From: Beta vulgaris subsp. vulgaris
Lineage: Eukaryota > Streptophyta > Magnoliopsida > Caryophyllales > Amaranthaceae
Assembly (NCBI RefSeq): GCF_026745355.1
Contig: NC_079205.1
Span: 38,868,952-38,932,951, forward strand
Direction of reading: 5' to 3'
DNA: 64,000 nt
This document shows, piece after piece, positions 32,364 through 44,514 of this stretch (within the stretch, counting starts at the first letter, position 1; the number at the start of each line of letters is the position of its first letter). The notes under the pieces are model-generated. The model was not told the origin of the DNA. It saw only the letters and a list, made by a program, of their open reading frames with translations, and made no database searches. Made by a program: the position numbers and the translations under genes.

Positions 32364-33829
32364 TGTAAGTAGTAAATCTGCAGAAATCAAATAAATTAAA
32401 CCTGAATTACAAGAATGAGTTGTGTCGTGGTTTGATGACCACTACCTTAGAAACGAAGTTCGCCATTAGCGATGTGGATTCACAATGACGTTCGTCCCTC
32501 AAGGTTCACACAACTATCTCTGACTCCGTGCACCAAGATCAAAGATTGGCATTTCTTAAGAATTGCTCAAATCTTAGAAAGAATAGGGTAGGCTTCTGTT
32601 TAGGGTTTATGATAGGGTTTTTTCACCAGGGACCCATGTGGTATTTAAAAATTCATGGAGTACCCCTACTTTTTTTTAGTGCACCAGATACCCTTACTTT
32701 GGGGGTAAAATGTACAAAATGCCCTTAATGACTAACGGTGTCAAGTTTCCATTAGTCATTAGGATTAATTAACCCCTCCAACCCTAGTTAAACCCTAATT
32801 AATTAACTAAACCCTAACCTCTAACCCTATCCTACCATATAACTTCAAACCCTAACCCCACCACCACCACCTCCCCTCCTCCTCCCTCCCTCACCCCCTG
32901 CAGCAGTCCTACTCCCTTGTTGATTTCCCCAACCCACCCCCACCCCCACCCCTGGCAGCAGCCTCCATCCCCTGGCAGTAGCCCCTTCCCCTGTTGATTT
33001 TTTCAAAACGCCACCACCACCACTACGCCGCTCATCAACATCACGACACCAGACCATCCAGCACTTCACCTCCTCTCACCTTCCCCAATCGATTTTCGAA
33101 ATGAATGTTCGAAATCATTTTCGAAATCAGTTTTTGAAATCCATGATATCAATGACGAAAGAGGAGAGAGAGATTAAGAACAACAGTAAAGGGAATTCTA
33201 GGGGTGGGGTGGGGGAATTCGACCGAGGTGGTGGGGGACGGGTGGGAGGCTGTGTGGGTGATGGAGGGGTGGGGAAAGGTGGTGGTTGGGTGGTTAAGGT
33301 TGGGGTTAGGTGTTATGGTGTTAGAATTAGGGCTTAAGGGTTAGGGTTAGAGAGTTAATTAGGATTGATAACTAATGAAAACTTAACACCGTTAGTCATT
33401 AAGGGTATTTCGTGAATTTTATTGAAATAGAAGGGTACCTGGTGCATTAAAAAAAAGTAGGGGTATCCCATTAATTTTGAAAAACCACAGGTGTACCCGG
33501 TGAAAAAACTATTTATTATATTAGAGTAATAAATTTTCGGGTTTTGGGGGTGAGGTATACATATAAAAGAAGTCCCATCGGCATTTATATAAATTATATT
33601 AGAAACCGCTACCCGCTCAAAAAAAAAAAGGTTCGCCCGATTAGGCCCGTGAACGACTACGACTGAAAAACTAAAAACGCTATAAAACGAGCTCGCTCGA
33701 TTGGGTCGGGCGGCAGCCGCCCGATCGGGGCCTCGAACAAAAAACATTGCGGATGAAAAACATCGTCTTGCCCGGTCGGGAGCGAAGACGCACAACGAAA
33801 ACTCGCGTTTACTTGGATGTTATCCAACA
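32364..33829 (-). repeat. 3' LTR of the copia element, with insert
   Basis: Minus-strand start TGTTGGATAACATCC at 33829; the plus-strand left edge is TGTAAGTAGTAAAT. Homologous to 38464-39016 outside the 32615-33511 insertion. Both LTRs contain GCCCGATCGGG-like patches. A purine tract (CTGTGGGGGAT on the minus strand) abuts it at 33830-33840. Confidence 0.88.
32615..33511. mobile_element. Mutator-like non-autonomous element with long inverted ends
   Basis: An 897-bp insert in the copia 3' LTR. The flanks TTTATGATA (32606-32614) and TTTATTATA (33512-33520) form a 9-bp duplication with one mismatch, the Mutator size. The ends are inverted copies for about 150 bp (TTTTTTCACC, TACCCCTACTTTTTTTTA, GACTAACGGTGT...TTAGTCATTA). 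The uninterrupted right LTR confirms the junction. The interior is strongly strand-asymmetric: C-rich to 33000, then G-rich at 33200-33330. The open frames in it are CCACC/GGTGG repeats, not genes. Confidence 0.82.
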
Positions 33830-34526
33830 ATCCCCCACAGATGTGAAGTTAGAAAAACAAGATTTGAGCAGCAAAGGGAAGTTTAATACTTACATATTAG
33901 TTTCCAAGGATTGAATTAACATGTTAGTGAGATGGGGTTAATTCTTCAGAAAAAATTGTGTCTTACCTACAAATATCCCAAGATTGAACTTGAAGGATAG
34001 AAGAGGAACCCGATAACACATATTTTACTGTCAAGGCTTGAGAAATACCGCGTTATCCATGAATTGTCCCATGAACAACATACGCCACAGTTGAACATGC
34101 AATTCACGTACTGTACCTCCAAGACAAATCACATGTCTTACAAAGAGTGCTCTAGAATGCCTACAAGAACGACATTCGGTAGAAGGAGGCTATTCCTTCA
34201 CACTCACCCACGATGTTCTATTACGTTCAAATAAATTCAATCAACCGTAAGGCCATAGAAACATCATGCCCATTACGTTCAATATTAAATCAGCCAAAGG
34301 CAATGCATGGACACCAAATCTCAAAAATATACACATACAACCTGTTCAATAAGAACCACTCAAATTAGAGTAAATAGTATATTAATGAGATATCATAAAT
34401 AAGTTCAGTATAGAGTTTAGGAATGCAATAACTTACACAGGTTTCAAACCCATTCCTCCAGAAAATTCTAATACTAACTTCCTGCTCAATCCTTTAGTAT
34501 AAGGATTAACCAAATCCCTTCAGTTC

Positions 34527-34825
34527 TTACAAAACTCTAAAGAAATGAAACCATTCACAATAAATTGCCTCACAAACTTGTGTCTGACTCGAATGTTCCT
34601 TTTCTTGCCATATATAAACACTGTTATTGGCAACCCCTATCACAGCTTGTGAATCACAGTGAACTGATACAGAGGCGTCCGTCTTCCCCACAAAGGAATA
34701 TCTGCCAAAAGGTTCCTCAACCAATTAGCCTCTTGAGTAGCAAGATCGAAAGCAATGAACTTAGCTTCCATAGTAGATCGAGCTATACATGTCTGCTTGG
34801 CACTTTCATGATACTGCACTTCCAT
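34527..34825 (-). pseudogene. Copia RNase H remnant
   Basis: Minus-strand phrases ARSTMEAKFIAFDLATQEAN, WLRNLLADIPLW and, in another frame, VSVHCDSQAVIGVANN are the conserved end of copia pol (the E of STMEA and the D of HCDSQ are RNase H residues). The two parts are in different frames. The flanking 33841-34526 is the 3' end of the internal region with no readable frame. Confidence 0.8.
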
Positions 34826-35972
34826 TCAGAGTGAGCACATACCCACTAGTAGAACTCACCTCATCACTATCAATCACCCAATTAGCATCACAGTAACCTT
34901 CTAGGACAGTTCAGAACCCCATAAAGTTTAACCCCCAATCAATGGTTTCTCTTAAATATCTCAATAGTCTTTTAAGAGCTTTCCAGTGATCAAAATTGGG
35001 ATTATGAGTGTATCTATGAGCCTACTCACTACATAAGCAATGTCGGGACGAGTGCAGTTCATCAATAAAACATCAAACTACCTATAACCTTCACATACTC
35101 ACTTTGTGACACACCATCACCATTATTCTTGAGTAATTGAACACTAGAATCATAGGGAGTCCTGATAGGAGGATCATCAAAACAGTTAAATTTCTTCAAC
35201 ACTTTCAACACAAAATGAGATTGGGACAGCAAATAACCCTTAGGAGTTCTACCAACTTTTACCCTCTAATATCACATCAGCGACACCCAAGTCCTTCATC
35301 TTAAACTTAGAAGATAAGGATCTCTTAGTTTCGTCAATGGCATCAAGACTTGCACTGAATAGAAGCATGTCATCAAAATTACGCAATCAGAGCCCATTAT
35401 CTTTTAGTACACAGATTCATCTGAACCATTCACAGCAAATGCAAAACCAATGATAGTCTTATGAAATTTTTTATACTACTATTTTGGTGCCTATGCTTGA
35501 GGTCATAGAGAGACTTCTTTAGCCTGCACACCTTATGCTCCATCCCTGGTACTGCACAACCAGGAGGTTGTTCCATATGTATTTCTTCATTGATTTCTCC
35601 ATTCACAAAGGCTATCTTCACATTCATCTTATGCACAAACACAGGTTAAATGAAGAAGTTAAAGCAAATAAAACACGAATGGTAGCAATTTTAGTCATAG
35701 GTAAATAAGTATAGAAATAATCCACTCCAAAATTTTAAGTGAATCCTCTAATAACCAGTCTTGCCTTGAATTGTTCTACGGTGCCATCAATTTTCAACTT
35801 CCTCTTGAAAATCCACTTGCAGCTAATCGGCCTGTTCTCTTCAGGCAAGTCTACAAGTTCCCAAATGTTATTCGCCATGATAGAATCCAACTCACTGTTG
35901 ACTACTTCCCTCCAGAAACTAGCAATCCATGGAACTCATATTCAAATGTCTTGGGATACTCATCCACCATAA
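34826..35972 (-). pseudogene. Copia reverse transcriptase remnant
   Basis: Reading leftwards from 35972: a stretch with REVVNSEL/SIMANNI-type sequence, then KMNVKIAFVNGEINEEIHME and MEHKVCRLKKSLYDLKH at 35430-35640, the thumb-side RT blocks of copia elements. Farther left, near 35355-35385, the catalytic box is degraded (FDDMLLFS instead of YVDDM). Multiple frameshifts and stops; no product possible. Confidence 0.75.
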
Positions 35973-37340
35973 ACAATGACATGTCCATGACCTCTGAAGG
36001 TTCAAACTCAAACATAAACGCAGTAATGAAATCCAGACCAAAACTTGATCCTACCCTTTGCCTCTGATTAATTCTCCTAGGCTCATCTGACTGACCTACC
36101 CTACTAGAAATAACCAAAAGACCTACATTACTAGCATGTACCCCCACAATGGGATCATTTTTACTATGTCCAAATTTCTTCAAAGGAAATACCGCTTTAA
36201 AGAATGCAACATCTCAAGCTCCACACACAGACTTGTCATCCAAACTCAGAAATTTATAGACAACACTATTTTCAGCATAACCAATAATGAAAACAATATC
36301 AAATGTCCTAGCTCCTACAGTAGTCATTTTGAATAATGGCATACCCACCTTAGGTAGACACCCCTACACTTTCATGAATTTCAAGTTTGGCACAAAACCT
36401 CTCTATATCTCAAATGGAGTCTTATCTAATTCCTTATGAGATACCCTGTTCAATATATAATTTGCATACAGGACAGCTTCCCCCCACATATTATCAGGGA
36501 GACCAGAACTCAAAAGCATTGCATTCATCATTTCCTTCAAGCAATGCCATTCTGCTGAGGGGTATATGGTGCAGAGACCTCATAAATAATGCCCTCTTTC
36601 TCACATAGGTCCTTAAGCAAATCAGACCCATATTCCCTTCCGCGGTCAGACCGAAGCCTTTTAATTTTTCGGTCCAATTGATTTTCGACTTCTGCCTTAT
36701 ATACCAAGAATATCTATACAGCCTCATCCTTAGACTTAACTGGAAAACTCTATAATACCTTGAATAGTCATCCACAAAGGTAATATAATATTTCTTACCA
36801 TCCCGACTTTCAAGATTCTTAAAGTCTGTCAGATCAGTGTGATTAGTTCTAATAGTTTAGACGCTCTATTAGTAACTGGTTTAAAAGGATTTTTTACGAA
36901 TTTTGCTTCAGCACATCACACTTCACACTTGTTAGGTCCATCATCATATCAATCACATCATGCAATAGGTTCATTTTCCGAAGATGATTTATTGAACCAA
37001 TCCCCACATGACCCAAACGACAGTGCCACAGATTTACAGACTCAACAATATAAGCAGAAGAAGAAATCTTATTCATTGAAATAGGAGTTACAATGTCCAA
37101 AACAAACATGCCAGAACTAACTTAACCTTTCCCAACAAACTCGCTATTGCGAGTCCGCACTAGCTTATTTGCATAAAAAACTAACTTGACACCGGCCTTA
37201 TTAAGAAAAAGACCAGAAATTAAATTTGTACGAGGGGAAGGGACATACAAAACATTAAGGAAAGCTAATGATTTCCCTGATGTTAGCTTTAGGAGAACTT
37301 TCCCCTTTCCGAGCACTTGAGATTTGCTGTCATTTCCCAT
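35973..37340 (-). pseudogene. Copia protease end and integrase remnant
   Basis: 37340-37122: GKGKVLLKLTSGKSLAFLNV and LYVPSPRTNLISG, the protease-to-integrase linker typical of copia. 37109-36894: LWHCRLGHVGIGSINHLRKM, the pre-integrase HHCC region. 36775-36494: MDDYSRYYRVFQL, the start of the catalytic core, with the later core blocks in other frames. The acidic region before RT (about 36183-35973) is recognisable but broken. Confidence 0.78.
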
Positions 37341-37426
37341 ATAGACTTAGTGAACCCCATCCATCTCTTCAAATTCCACAAGCAGGTTCTTGTTTGCATA
37401 GAAGTGACGAGAAACTCCCGTGTCTA

Positions 37427-38440
37427 CTATCCACTCAAAATTATTCTCCACCATATTAACCTCAAAAACCATTGCCACAACAAGCTCATATGCCTCCGTT
37501 CATCCTTCGAGCCTTGACCCGAACCAATGCATGTTGGACAGACAGACGTATAGTGACCCGGCTTGCCACAATTGTAATAGCAACCTAACTTCTTCTCAAT
37601 TCTCCCATTGCGCTTGAACTTTTCCTTGTCAAGGGGCTTTTTACCCTTTCCCATGAATTTAATGGAATCTCCTTTTGGCTTCCCTGAACCCGACCCAGAT
37701 CCAGTTCCAACTTCAACCAGATTAGCCTTAACTGCCAAAGTGTTTGCAGTTAGGGGTACTAAGTCTTTCAATCTATTAGCCTCTTCAATGTTCATGTGCG
37801 CAATTAACTCCTCTAAAGTCATATCCTTTTTCTTATGTTTCAGATGATTACGATAATTTTTCTATGATTCAGGCAACTTTTCAATAAGAACATTAGCTTG
37901 AAGAATTTCACACATCTTCATCCTTTCAGCAAGAACTTCAGCAACTAGATTCTCATGTTCATGAACTTGATCCATAATTGGCTTATTATCTACCAATTTA
38001 AAGTTCAACTAATTTAGAGTAACATATTTCTTTTTCCCTGGATCATCACCACCATACTTTTTCTCCAACGATATCCATATTGATTTTGCAGTTTTATAGG
38101 ATACAAATAGATTAAATACGGGGTTTCTCATTAGGTTCAGCATGTTTCCCTTAACAATCTTTTTATCCCTGATAATGTTTTTCATACTTATCCCTCCATC
38201 AAATTTAAGGCTTTTTATCATGTTTCTCTTTTGAAGGAGTATCAGCGATAACAACGACTTTAGATATCGAATCTACAATATCCTTTCCAGCAGGTGGATC
38301 ATTCAACAACACATAGTCAATATCTACTTGTTCTCATGCTATCATGAATTTTAGGGACCACCTTTTAAAGTTACGTCCATCTAAATGTTCCAACTTTGAC
38401 ATATCATGGATATATCTGTTATAAAACTAGACATGATTTC
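37427..38440 (-). pseudogene. Copia gag remnant
   Basis: From 38440 leftwards the frame is broken, with phrases LEHLDGRNFKRW and KSIWISLEKKYGGDD from the copia Gag domain. 37822-37427 is open for 131 codons and carries MTLEELIAHMNIEEANRLKD, a Gly/Ser/Lys linker and the knuckle CYYNCGKPGHYTSVC, with one more spacer residue between the first two Cys than the usual CX2C. Just left of the 5' LTR at 38464 no canonical primer site was recognised. Confidence 0.8.
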
Positions 38441-38463
38441 CACAGAAAAATTCTTTTCTAAAT

Positions 38464-39016
38464 TGTAAGTAGTAAATATGCAGAAATCAAAAAAATCAAA
38501 CCTGAATTACAAGAATGAGTTGTGCCGTGGTATGATGGCCACTTCCTTAGAAACGAATTTTGCCACCACCGGTGCGGATTCACGATGACGTTCATCCTTC
38601 AAGGTTCACACAACTATCTCCGACCCCATGCACCCGGATCAAGGATTGGTATGTCTCACGAACTACTCAAATCTTAGAGAGAATAGGGTAGGCTTGTGTT
38701 TAGGGTTTATTAGAATAGAATAATAAATTTCCGGGTTTTGGAGTGAGGTATTTATACAAAATTTATAAAAGAATTCCCAGAGCTCACGTAAACCGCTTCC
38801 CGCTGAAAAAGAAGGTTCGTCCGATCGAGTAGGGCGACCCGAGAACGATAAAAGACTGAAAAAGCAAAACGCTGAAAAAGGAGTTCGCCCGATCGGGACC
38901 CGAGACCGAAAAACATTGCGGATGAAAAATATTATCTCGCCCGGTTGGGCGGACTCGCACGGTCGGGCACGAAGACGCACAACTGAAACTCGCGTTTAGT
39001 TGGATGTTATTCAACA
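38464..39016 (-). repeat. 5' LTR of the copia element
   Basis: A 553-bp LTR. Minus-strand start TGTTGAATAACATCC at 39016, end ...TACTTACA at 38464. It is the uninterrupted partner of the left LTR and shows what the latter looked like before the Mutator-like insert. Confidence 0.88.
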
Positions 39017-39021
39017 AACCA

Positions 39022-40324
39022 TACCACCACTACACGATACCACAGCTCATGACGCACCAACAACACCGCTACACATCACACCATTGCTCACGACGCACCA
39101 ACACACCACCACTAAAATTTCTTTTCCGTCACCACCACACCGTCATAGGTCTCTTTCTTTCATCGTGCTCCTGAACCCTAATTTCTGTTGTTAGCTTCTT
39201 CCTCCTCTATTTCTTCAAGCCTTTTCAGTTCGTTTCTGGTTCAATTCATTTGAACATTCATAATTGAGCATTTTGTTGATTACTTTGCAATCTTGTTTGA
39301 TTTCAAGAACAAAATGCAAAAATCTAGTTCGATTTCTTTGCAAACTGGTTCGAAGAAATCGTAATTTGAGCATTCCATTGAGTTTGCAATTTTATTTGAA
39401 GGCGTCGGAGGATTTGAATAAATGTCCGAAATATTCCAGGTGAAATCTCGACAAAATAATGAAACGATCATTTGTGAAGATGTCAATTTGTTGAAAATGG
39501 CGGCAAAGTGACTGTTGTTTTGCAAGAGAAGCAGTAGACTGGTCTTATGGAGAGAGAAATTGAAGGTGGAGGAGGAGATATTAAATGGAATTTATGAAGA
39601 TGAGAATGGGAGTTAATCTTGCGTGGACTTGGTACCCAATAATATTATTGTGGACCAAAGCCACTTATTTAATATAGTGACCATTTTTTCATATATTAAC
39701 CTTTTCATAATCATAAGTTATATTATACCGTCAATATCTACCATAGTGACTTTTTTTTTTTTAATTTAGTCTCTCTTTCTCACGTTAGTTTATCCTGATG
39801 AAATTTTCATTTTATGACACAATAACCTTTTATTTCACATAGTAAAACTTCACAATTTATATCTACTCGTCTTTTATATATATTTTTTTTATATAGTGAC
39901 TTTTTATTTTATTCATAAATTACATGAATTAGCATTAGGTCCACACTAATTTAGAATGGACCAAGTCCATATAAGTTTTTTATTAAAAATGGTGATGTAT
40001 ATACGAAATTAATTGTGAAATAAATAGCATTCACACGTGTGAATAATCTGTTACACAGTTTATTATCGTGTCACATTAACACACAAACTTTGTGTTATTA
40101 GATTCTCTACAATTGTAAATAGTGTCAAAATTTCAATTGAGTAAGATAAAAAGATAGAGTAGTATTTAGTAATCATTAGACGAGCTGTTTCATAGTCTAT
40201 AAACAAGCTTTGTTTTAAAATTTAAATTTTTAGAAATCATATGCATAGAAAGTTCATATATAAAAGAAACTGTATACATATACACATCAAAATTGAAATA
40301 TCTAATTTGACAATAATATTTAAT
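39022..40324. other. Intergenic / 5'-leader-like flank
   Basis: 39022-39420 continues the C/A-rich sequence into which the copia element inserted and passes into TTCTTCCTCC-rich sequence resembling a plant 5' leader; no coding frame follows. 39600-40320 is AT-rich with a partial Stowaway end (about 40096-40168). No gene. Confidence 0.4.
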
Positions 40325-41342
40325 GGGAAATTCTACATGGTGCCCTCTTTCTTTGGATTTTTCTACTTGGTGGTAGGCCAATTTTTTTTTAATATAAAGT
40401 AACCTTCTACTTTTGCTAATTATAGTTAGTATGGCTTAATTCACTTAAAACCTAAATACTCATGAATTTAAGTAAATTTAACAATTTACCCCCTAATTAA
40501 TTACCCTAATTTTATACCAAGTAGGGAAAGGTTCTCTCATCGGCTACATCCACTTCATTTATGTAGGAAACTGCCTCATGAAGATCCAAACACAACTCTC
40601 ATACTGCCTCCATGGGTGAAGAGCCCAACCCCTTGAACATGCTAGAAGTCTAGAACCGAATGCTACGAGATCCAAGTGTGAAACCTTGTGAAGTTTGGTG
40701 TACTAAAATTGATGATGAGCTACTTCCTCTTGCAACCATAAAATTTTCTCAAAAATATTTAGGCTGATTATGTCTATGCTCGTAGAAGAACTTTTGATAG
40801 ACAAAACCGCCATCCCGAACTAAGAGAATGGAAGAGGAGACTAGTAAGTTCAGTTGATAGAGTCAAAATAGTTTCTGTCGGTACCATGATCTAGATCTTA
40901 TCTTTACAGAAGAGGGTGACAGTCATCTTTTCGCTGATATGTACTTAAGTATGGATGCAACTGCGCAGGATATTGATTGGTTTGCCTCGCCAATATTCCG
41001 AGTATGAGTCGTTCATTAATTAACTGTTATCTTATTACATTGACTATTGTTAGTATTTTCGTATATTTAACACCACGCTAAATCTTCCTGCCAGTTTCAT
41101 CATTTTATTTCTCCATTTCCAATACTATTGCTTGGGACTCAATGATGGTATTGAATTAGGATAACTAACTAGGGAGATGTTTAGGAAAATTTACTTTAAA
41201 TGATGGGTTAGCTAGGTTTTAAGTGAGCTAAGGTCACTATGTATAATTAGTCAAAGTAGGAGGTTATTGGGTATAAAATTCTTTTTGGCCTGCCACCAAG
41301 TAGAAAAACATAAAGTAGGAGACCATCATGTCGAATTTTCCT
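40325..41342. mobile_element. Mutator-like foldback element with unexplained interior
   Basis: The ends are inverted repeats of about 110 bp: GGGAAATTCTACATGGTG... at the left, and TTTTTCTACTTGGTGGCAGG (inverse) at the right. A 9-bp duplication is not evident. The interior (40540-41010) is less AT-rich than the arms and has exon-like composition (for example GGTGACAGTCATCTTTTCGC). It could be a captured gene piece, but I recognise no protein. A half copy of the left arm lies at 42864-42975. Confidence 0.55.
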
Positions 41343-41580
41343 TTGGGTAAATACTACTTAATTAATTCTTTAGATAACTAAAACTCAAAATGTATAATAA
41401 TAATAATAATAATAATAACTTCATAAGATTAATTAAATAAATATACTACAACGCCACAAATAAAAATCATATTCCAAATCCAAATAAAATATAAAAATTA
41501 GATGCACAATTAACTTAATAATTATAATTAGCATTTTAATAAATTCTATTAAAAATAAGCCTGTTACATACTACTACCAT
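41343..41580. repeat. AT-rich stretch with (AAT)n microsatellite
   Basis: A run of about eight AAT units at about 41396-41418 in AT-rich DNA. No other structure. Confidence 0.7.
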
Positions 41581-42094
41581 TGTCAAAAGTTTCGCCCTCG
41601 AAACTTGCAAACATTTATTTGAAAAAAACAAAAATCTCAAGGTCGCAAGCTATTAGGCGTCCAACCTCCATTCTACCATCATCTTTTGTATCTCTACTTC
41701 GACTTGACTCGCGAAATCATGGAGGAAAGAACAAAAGGGGGAAACTTGTTGGCATTGGATTTCAATCATCTCATTTGCAGAGATCTCGTTTGGAATTCAT
41801 TTAATGAAGCAAATCATATAAGTTTTCTCAAATTACACACTTTTCAATAAATAATATCAGAGACAATCAAGCCATAACAAAATAACATTATACACATTAG
41901 CAAATATACACATAACAAGTAATACCTATGCATATAAATAGATCCATATAGCACATACATAAGCGCAAACACTCATGCAGCATGATTCATTTATACCTAA
42001 CTCTTTAGTCAATCTATTAAACCTATTTTTCAACCCTTACACTATGATATGAAGATAAGAGCGTATCCAACACTAGTCAAGCTCTAATACCACG
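41581..42094 (-). mobile_element. 5' leader and primer-binding site of an LTR element
   Basis: On the minus strand TGGTATTAGAGC (42092-42081) lies two bases from an LTR-like end (..GTTTCA at 42095). It differs by one base from TGGTATCAGAGC, the initiator-Met tRNA primer site of many plant LTR elements. The sequence leftwards to about 41581 would be the untranslated leader. The short open frame at 41580-41804 (+) has no recognisable motif. The rest of this element is absent. Confidence 0.55.
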
Positions 42095-42302
42095 TGAAAC
42101 TGCCCGAATTCTCCCGACCAGCTTACAAAGGAATAAGCATATCGAAAGAGACTCTAGTTGAGATATAACCCAAACTATTACCATCATACTCTCCAATGTA
42201 ATTCGGTGAGTGTGATGGTAATAATCTGGGTTATATTGACTAAAGTCTCTTTCACTAGGCTTAATCCTCTGTAAGCTGGTCGGGAGAATTCGAGCTCTTA
42301 CA
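42095..42302. repeat. Inverted pair of LTR 3' ends
   Basis: Two roughly 95-bp arms face each other. The left reads TGAAACTGCCCGAATTCTCC and the right, in inverse, GAATTCTCCCGACCAGCTTA. The right arm is homologous to the last about 120 bp of the LTR-like DNA ending at 58257 (GGTAATAG.CAGGGTTAT...GGAGAATTCGAGCTGTTACA). So two LTR ends of one family lie tail to tail. Confidence 0.65.
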
Positions 42303-42720
42303 ATATGGGCATAAATCTGATTGATGGCGTAATCTTTACTACAAGGTTCAAAGCCTGATTGATCGAGGCATCATTATTCCAACCCACAGAGAAGTACCTG
42401 CAATGACAGTGTCGACGCGCCAACCGCAATCCCAAGTTGATATTTTTCGCAAATTGGTCGAACAAGGTTAGGTTCATCCACTTCCTAGACGTCCAAGGGT
42501 AAGTCTTGTAGGGTCAAATCTCCACAAGTACTGCCATTATCATCAGTTGCATGGTCACAACACAAACCAATGTCATGCTCACAGTGACCGCACCAAGCAT
42601 ATCACCAACATAACTCTCGTCTATCGCAAAGCTCCTGAATTGCCTCATGCCTATCAGATGAACAGAAGGGAAAAGTCTACGATAAACATCCTTTAGGGGG
42701 TTAGTCATGGATCCCATTAT
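42303..42720 (+). pseudogene. Ty3/gypsy gag fragment with zinc knuckle
   Basis: The plus strand around 42532-42570 encodes CHYHQLHGHNTNQC, a Tat-type CX2H..GHX4C knuckle, preceded by IIIPTHREVPAM and PLPRRP-like linker sequence. A minus-strand open frame here (42514-42717) is its shadow. Only this piece of the element is visible, and stops interrupt the frame upstream. Confidence 0.6.
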
Positions 42721-42863
42721 CTTTTAGCTATTAGTACCAGAGAAATACGTGCAATATGAATCCCATTATTACGTACAATTGCATTGTGAGATCACTCAAC
42801 CAATGTAACACCTGGGGTATGTAGGTAGCTCAATATGAGTGCAACTATTTTTTTAAACAAAAA

Positions 42864-43375
42864 GGGAAATTCTACATGTTGGCCTCCTAGTTTGCATTTT
42901 TCTATTTGGTGGCAGGGCAAAACAAAAATTTTATCAAGTGACCTCCAACTTTATGTAAATACACATAGTGACTTTATTAAGCTTATATTAAGCTAACCCA
43001 TCACAACCACAACACAACCCTACCACCACCACAAAGACCAAAAACGCCACACAAACCAGTTAAAAAAACCCTTTTTCAGTGTTCCCATATCATCATAATT
43101 CATAATGATGGAGTAAGATCAGGATAAGAGAGTGGAATTCAGTCTAGCTCTTTATTAGTCTAGTCTAAATTACTCTCCAAGATTGACCCTTTTTCTTCAA
43201 ATTCTTTGTATTTGAAAATATATCAAATTTTCAAGTCATAATTCTCTAATTTTCTTGTTCAGTTATTTCACCAAATACCCCTGACAAAAAACTTTATTCA
43301 CCAAATACCCCTAATTTTTTTAAAATTCACCTAATACCCTTGGCCTTATAACAAAGTTACCAGATACCCTTGTTC
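42864..43375. mobile_element. Fragments of two foldback-element arms
   Basis: 42864-42975 matches the left arm of 40325-41342 (GGGAAATTCTACATGTTGG...). 43267-43375 has three copies of a CACCAAATACCCCT-type phrase, the arm motif of the 32615 and 15541 families. No matching right ends were found, so both are truncated. 42990-43260 between them has no feature. Confidence 0.5.
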
Positions 43376-44514
43376 CGGTATGGAATAAGTGGTAGGGTGT
43401 GAACCGGTATGTCCTTCGTATATAATCCGGTTTCGTTTCCTGCAAAAGGGAACACATTAGCTAACCTCGGGGGTTGATCCGAGGAATGCCCCTCCAATGC
43501 CTAAGTCAGTAACGGGTAAACCGGTAGCTCTTAAGTAGAGTAGAATTGTATTTGTAAACGTACCTTATGACTCAGATCAACGGGGTATTTATAGGAGCCG
43601 GTAAGAGTCATTGTTCAAGTACGAGTATGCTCCTATTGGTTGGTCGTAGCTATATCTTTTTAGAATATACTTTTATCCTCTATAGATGTTTATCTTTAGG
43701 CCCGTAGGTGCATTTATATAGAAACTAGATCCAGCCTAGGCCTATGGATAATGGCCCAGGGAGGGATACCGTCTTGGTATCCTAATGAAACCGGTATGAT
43801 GAAGTCAACGGTTCTGTAGTAAGTGTACAGACCATGATGATACTTATCCGTCTGGGTTGACCGTTATGGAACTTAGTCAGCCCTCATACAACTAGACCCC
43901 AAGCCGGTATGTCTGGTGAAGACGCATCCTGCTTAGTAAATGCTAAACCATCATGGGAATGACTGACATGAAATAGAGTGGGAAGGTTAACCGTTGCCTG
44001 GGACTCCCAATCATCGCCTCGATGCACGTGACTACAGTCAGAACTCATTATGAGGAGTTGCTTGACAGGTGTTTCCGAGCTTCGTAACATGTGGCGTGAT
44101 CAAGGACGGGAAGGCGAAGAGTCGCGTAATTCAAAACCTTGAAATTTTCTATAAATTAATACGCTTTAGGTGACTTCCGCTCCTCACTTCTCATCATCCT
44201 TTATTTGCTTTGATTCTCATAACGGACTTTCTCACTCTAGGCTGACCCTCTCCATCTTTACGGTTTTGATCGGATCATCTGTTCCGGCTTTCACGTACAC
44301 GCGGATACCGGCGTAATATTTCTTCAATTCCTTTCTTCCAGGTATTTCCACAAAATCTTTCCCTGTCTTTCATATCGTCTTATTTATCAATGTCTTCAAA
44401 TTCTAATTCACAAAATATATCTAAGAGTCCTTCCGTTATGACTGATAGTGACCTTAGTTTCGATAGTAGTATCTCTTCTAGCCCTGTAGTTTTTGCTAGT
44501 TCACCGATAGTAGA

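Larger units (their letters stand above)
32364..39016 (-). mobile_element. Ty1/copia LTR retrotransposon
   Basis: A 6.65-kb element on the minus strand with a perfect 5-bp target duplication AACCA at 32359-32363 and 39017-39021. Its 5' LTR is at 38464-39016 and its 3' LTR at 32364-33829 (enlarged by a later insert). The order gag - protease - integrase - RT - RNase H (reading leftwards) is the copia order. All frames are broken by indels and stops. It inserted into a C/A-rich region (CACCACCACAC) that reads on from 32358 to 39022. Confidence 0.9.

Noticed and set aside
33101..33337. Gly/Val-rich open frame in the Mutator-like insert
   Set aside because: It is produced by GGTGG-type low-complexity DNA; the opposite-strand frame at 32845-33069 is the same artefact.
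33310..33356. GGTTAGGG-like telomere repeat
   Set aside because: Only a few imperfect units in a G-rich context; the plant telomere unit TTTAGGG is not tandemly repeated here.
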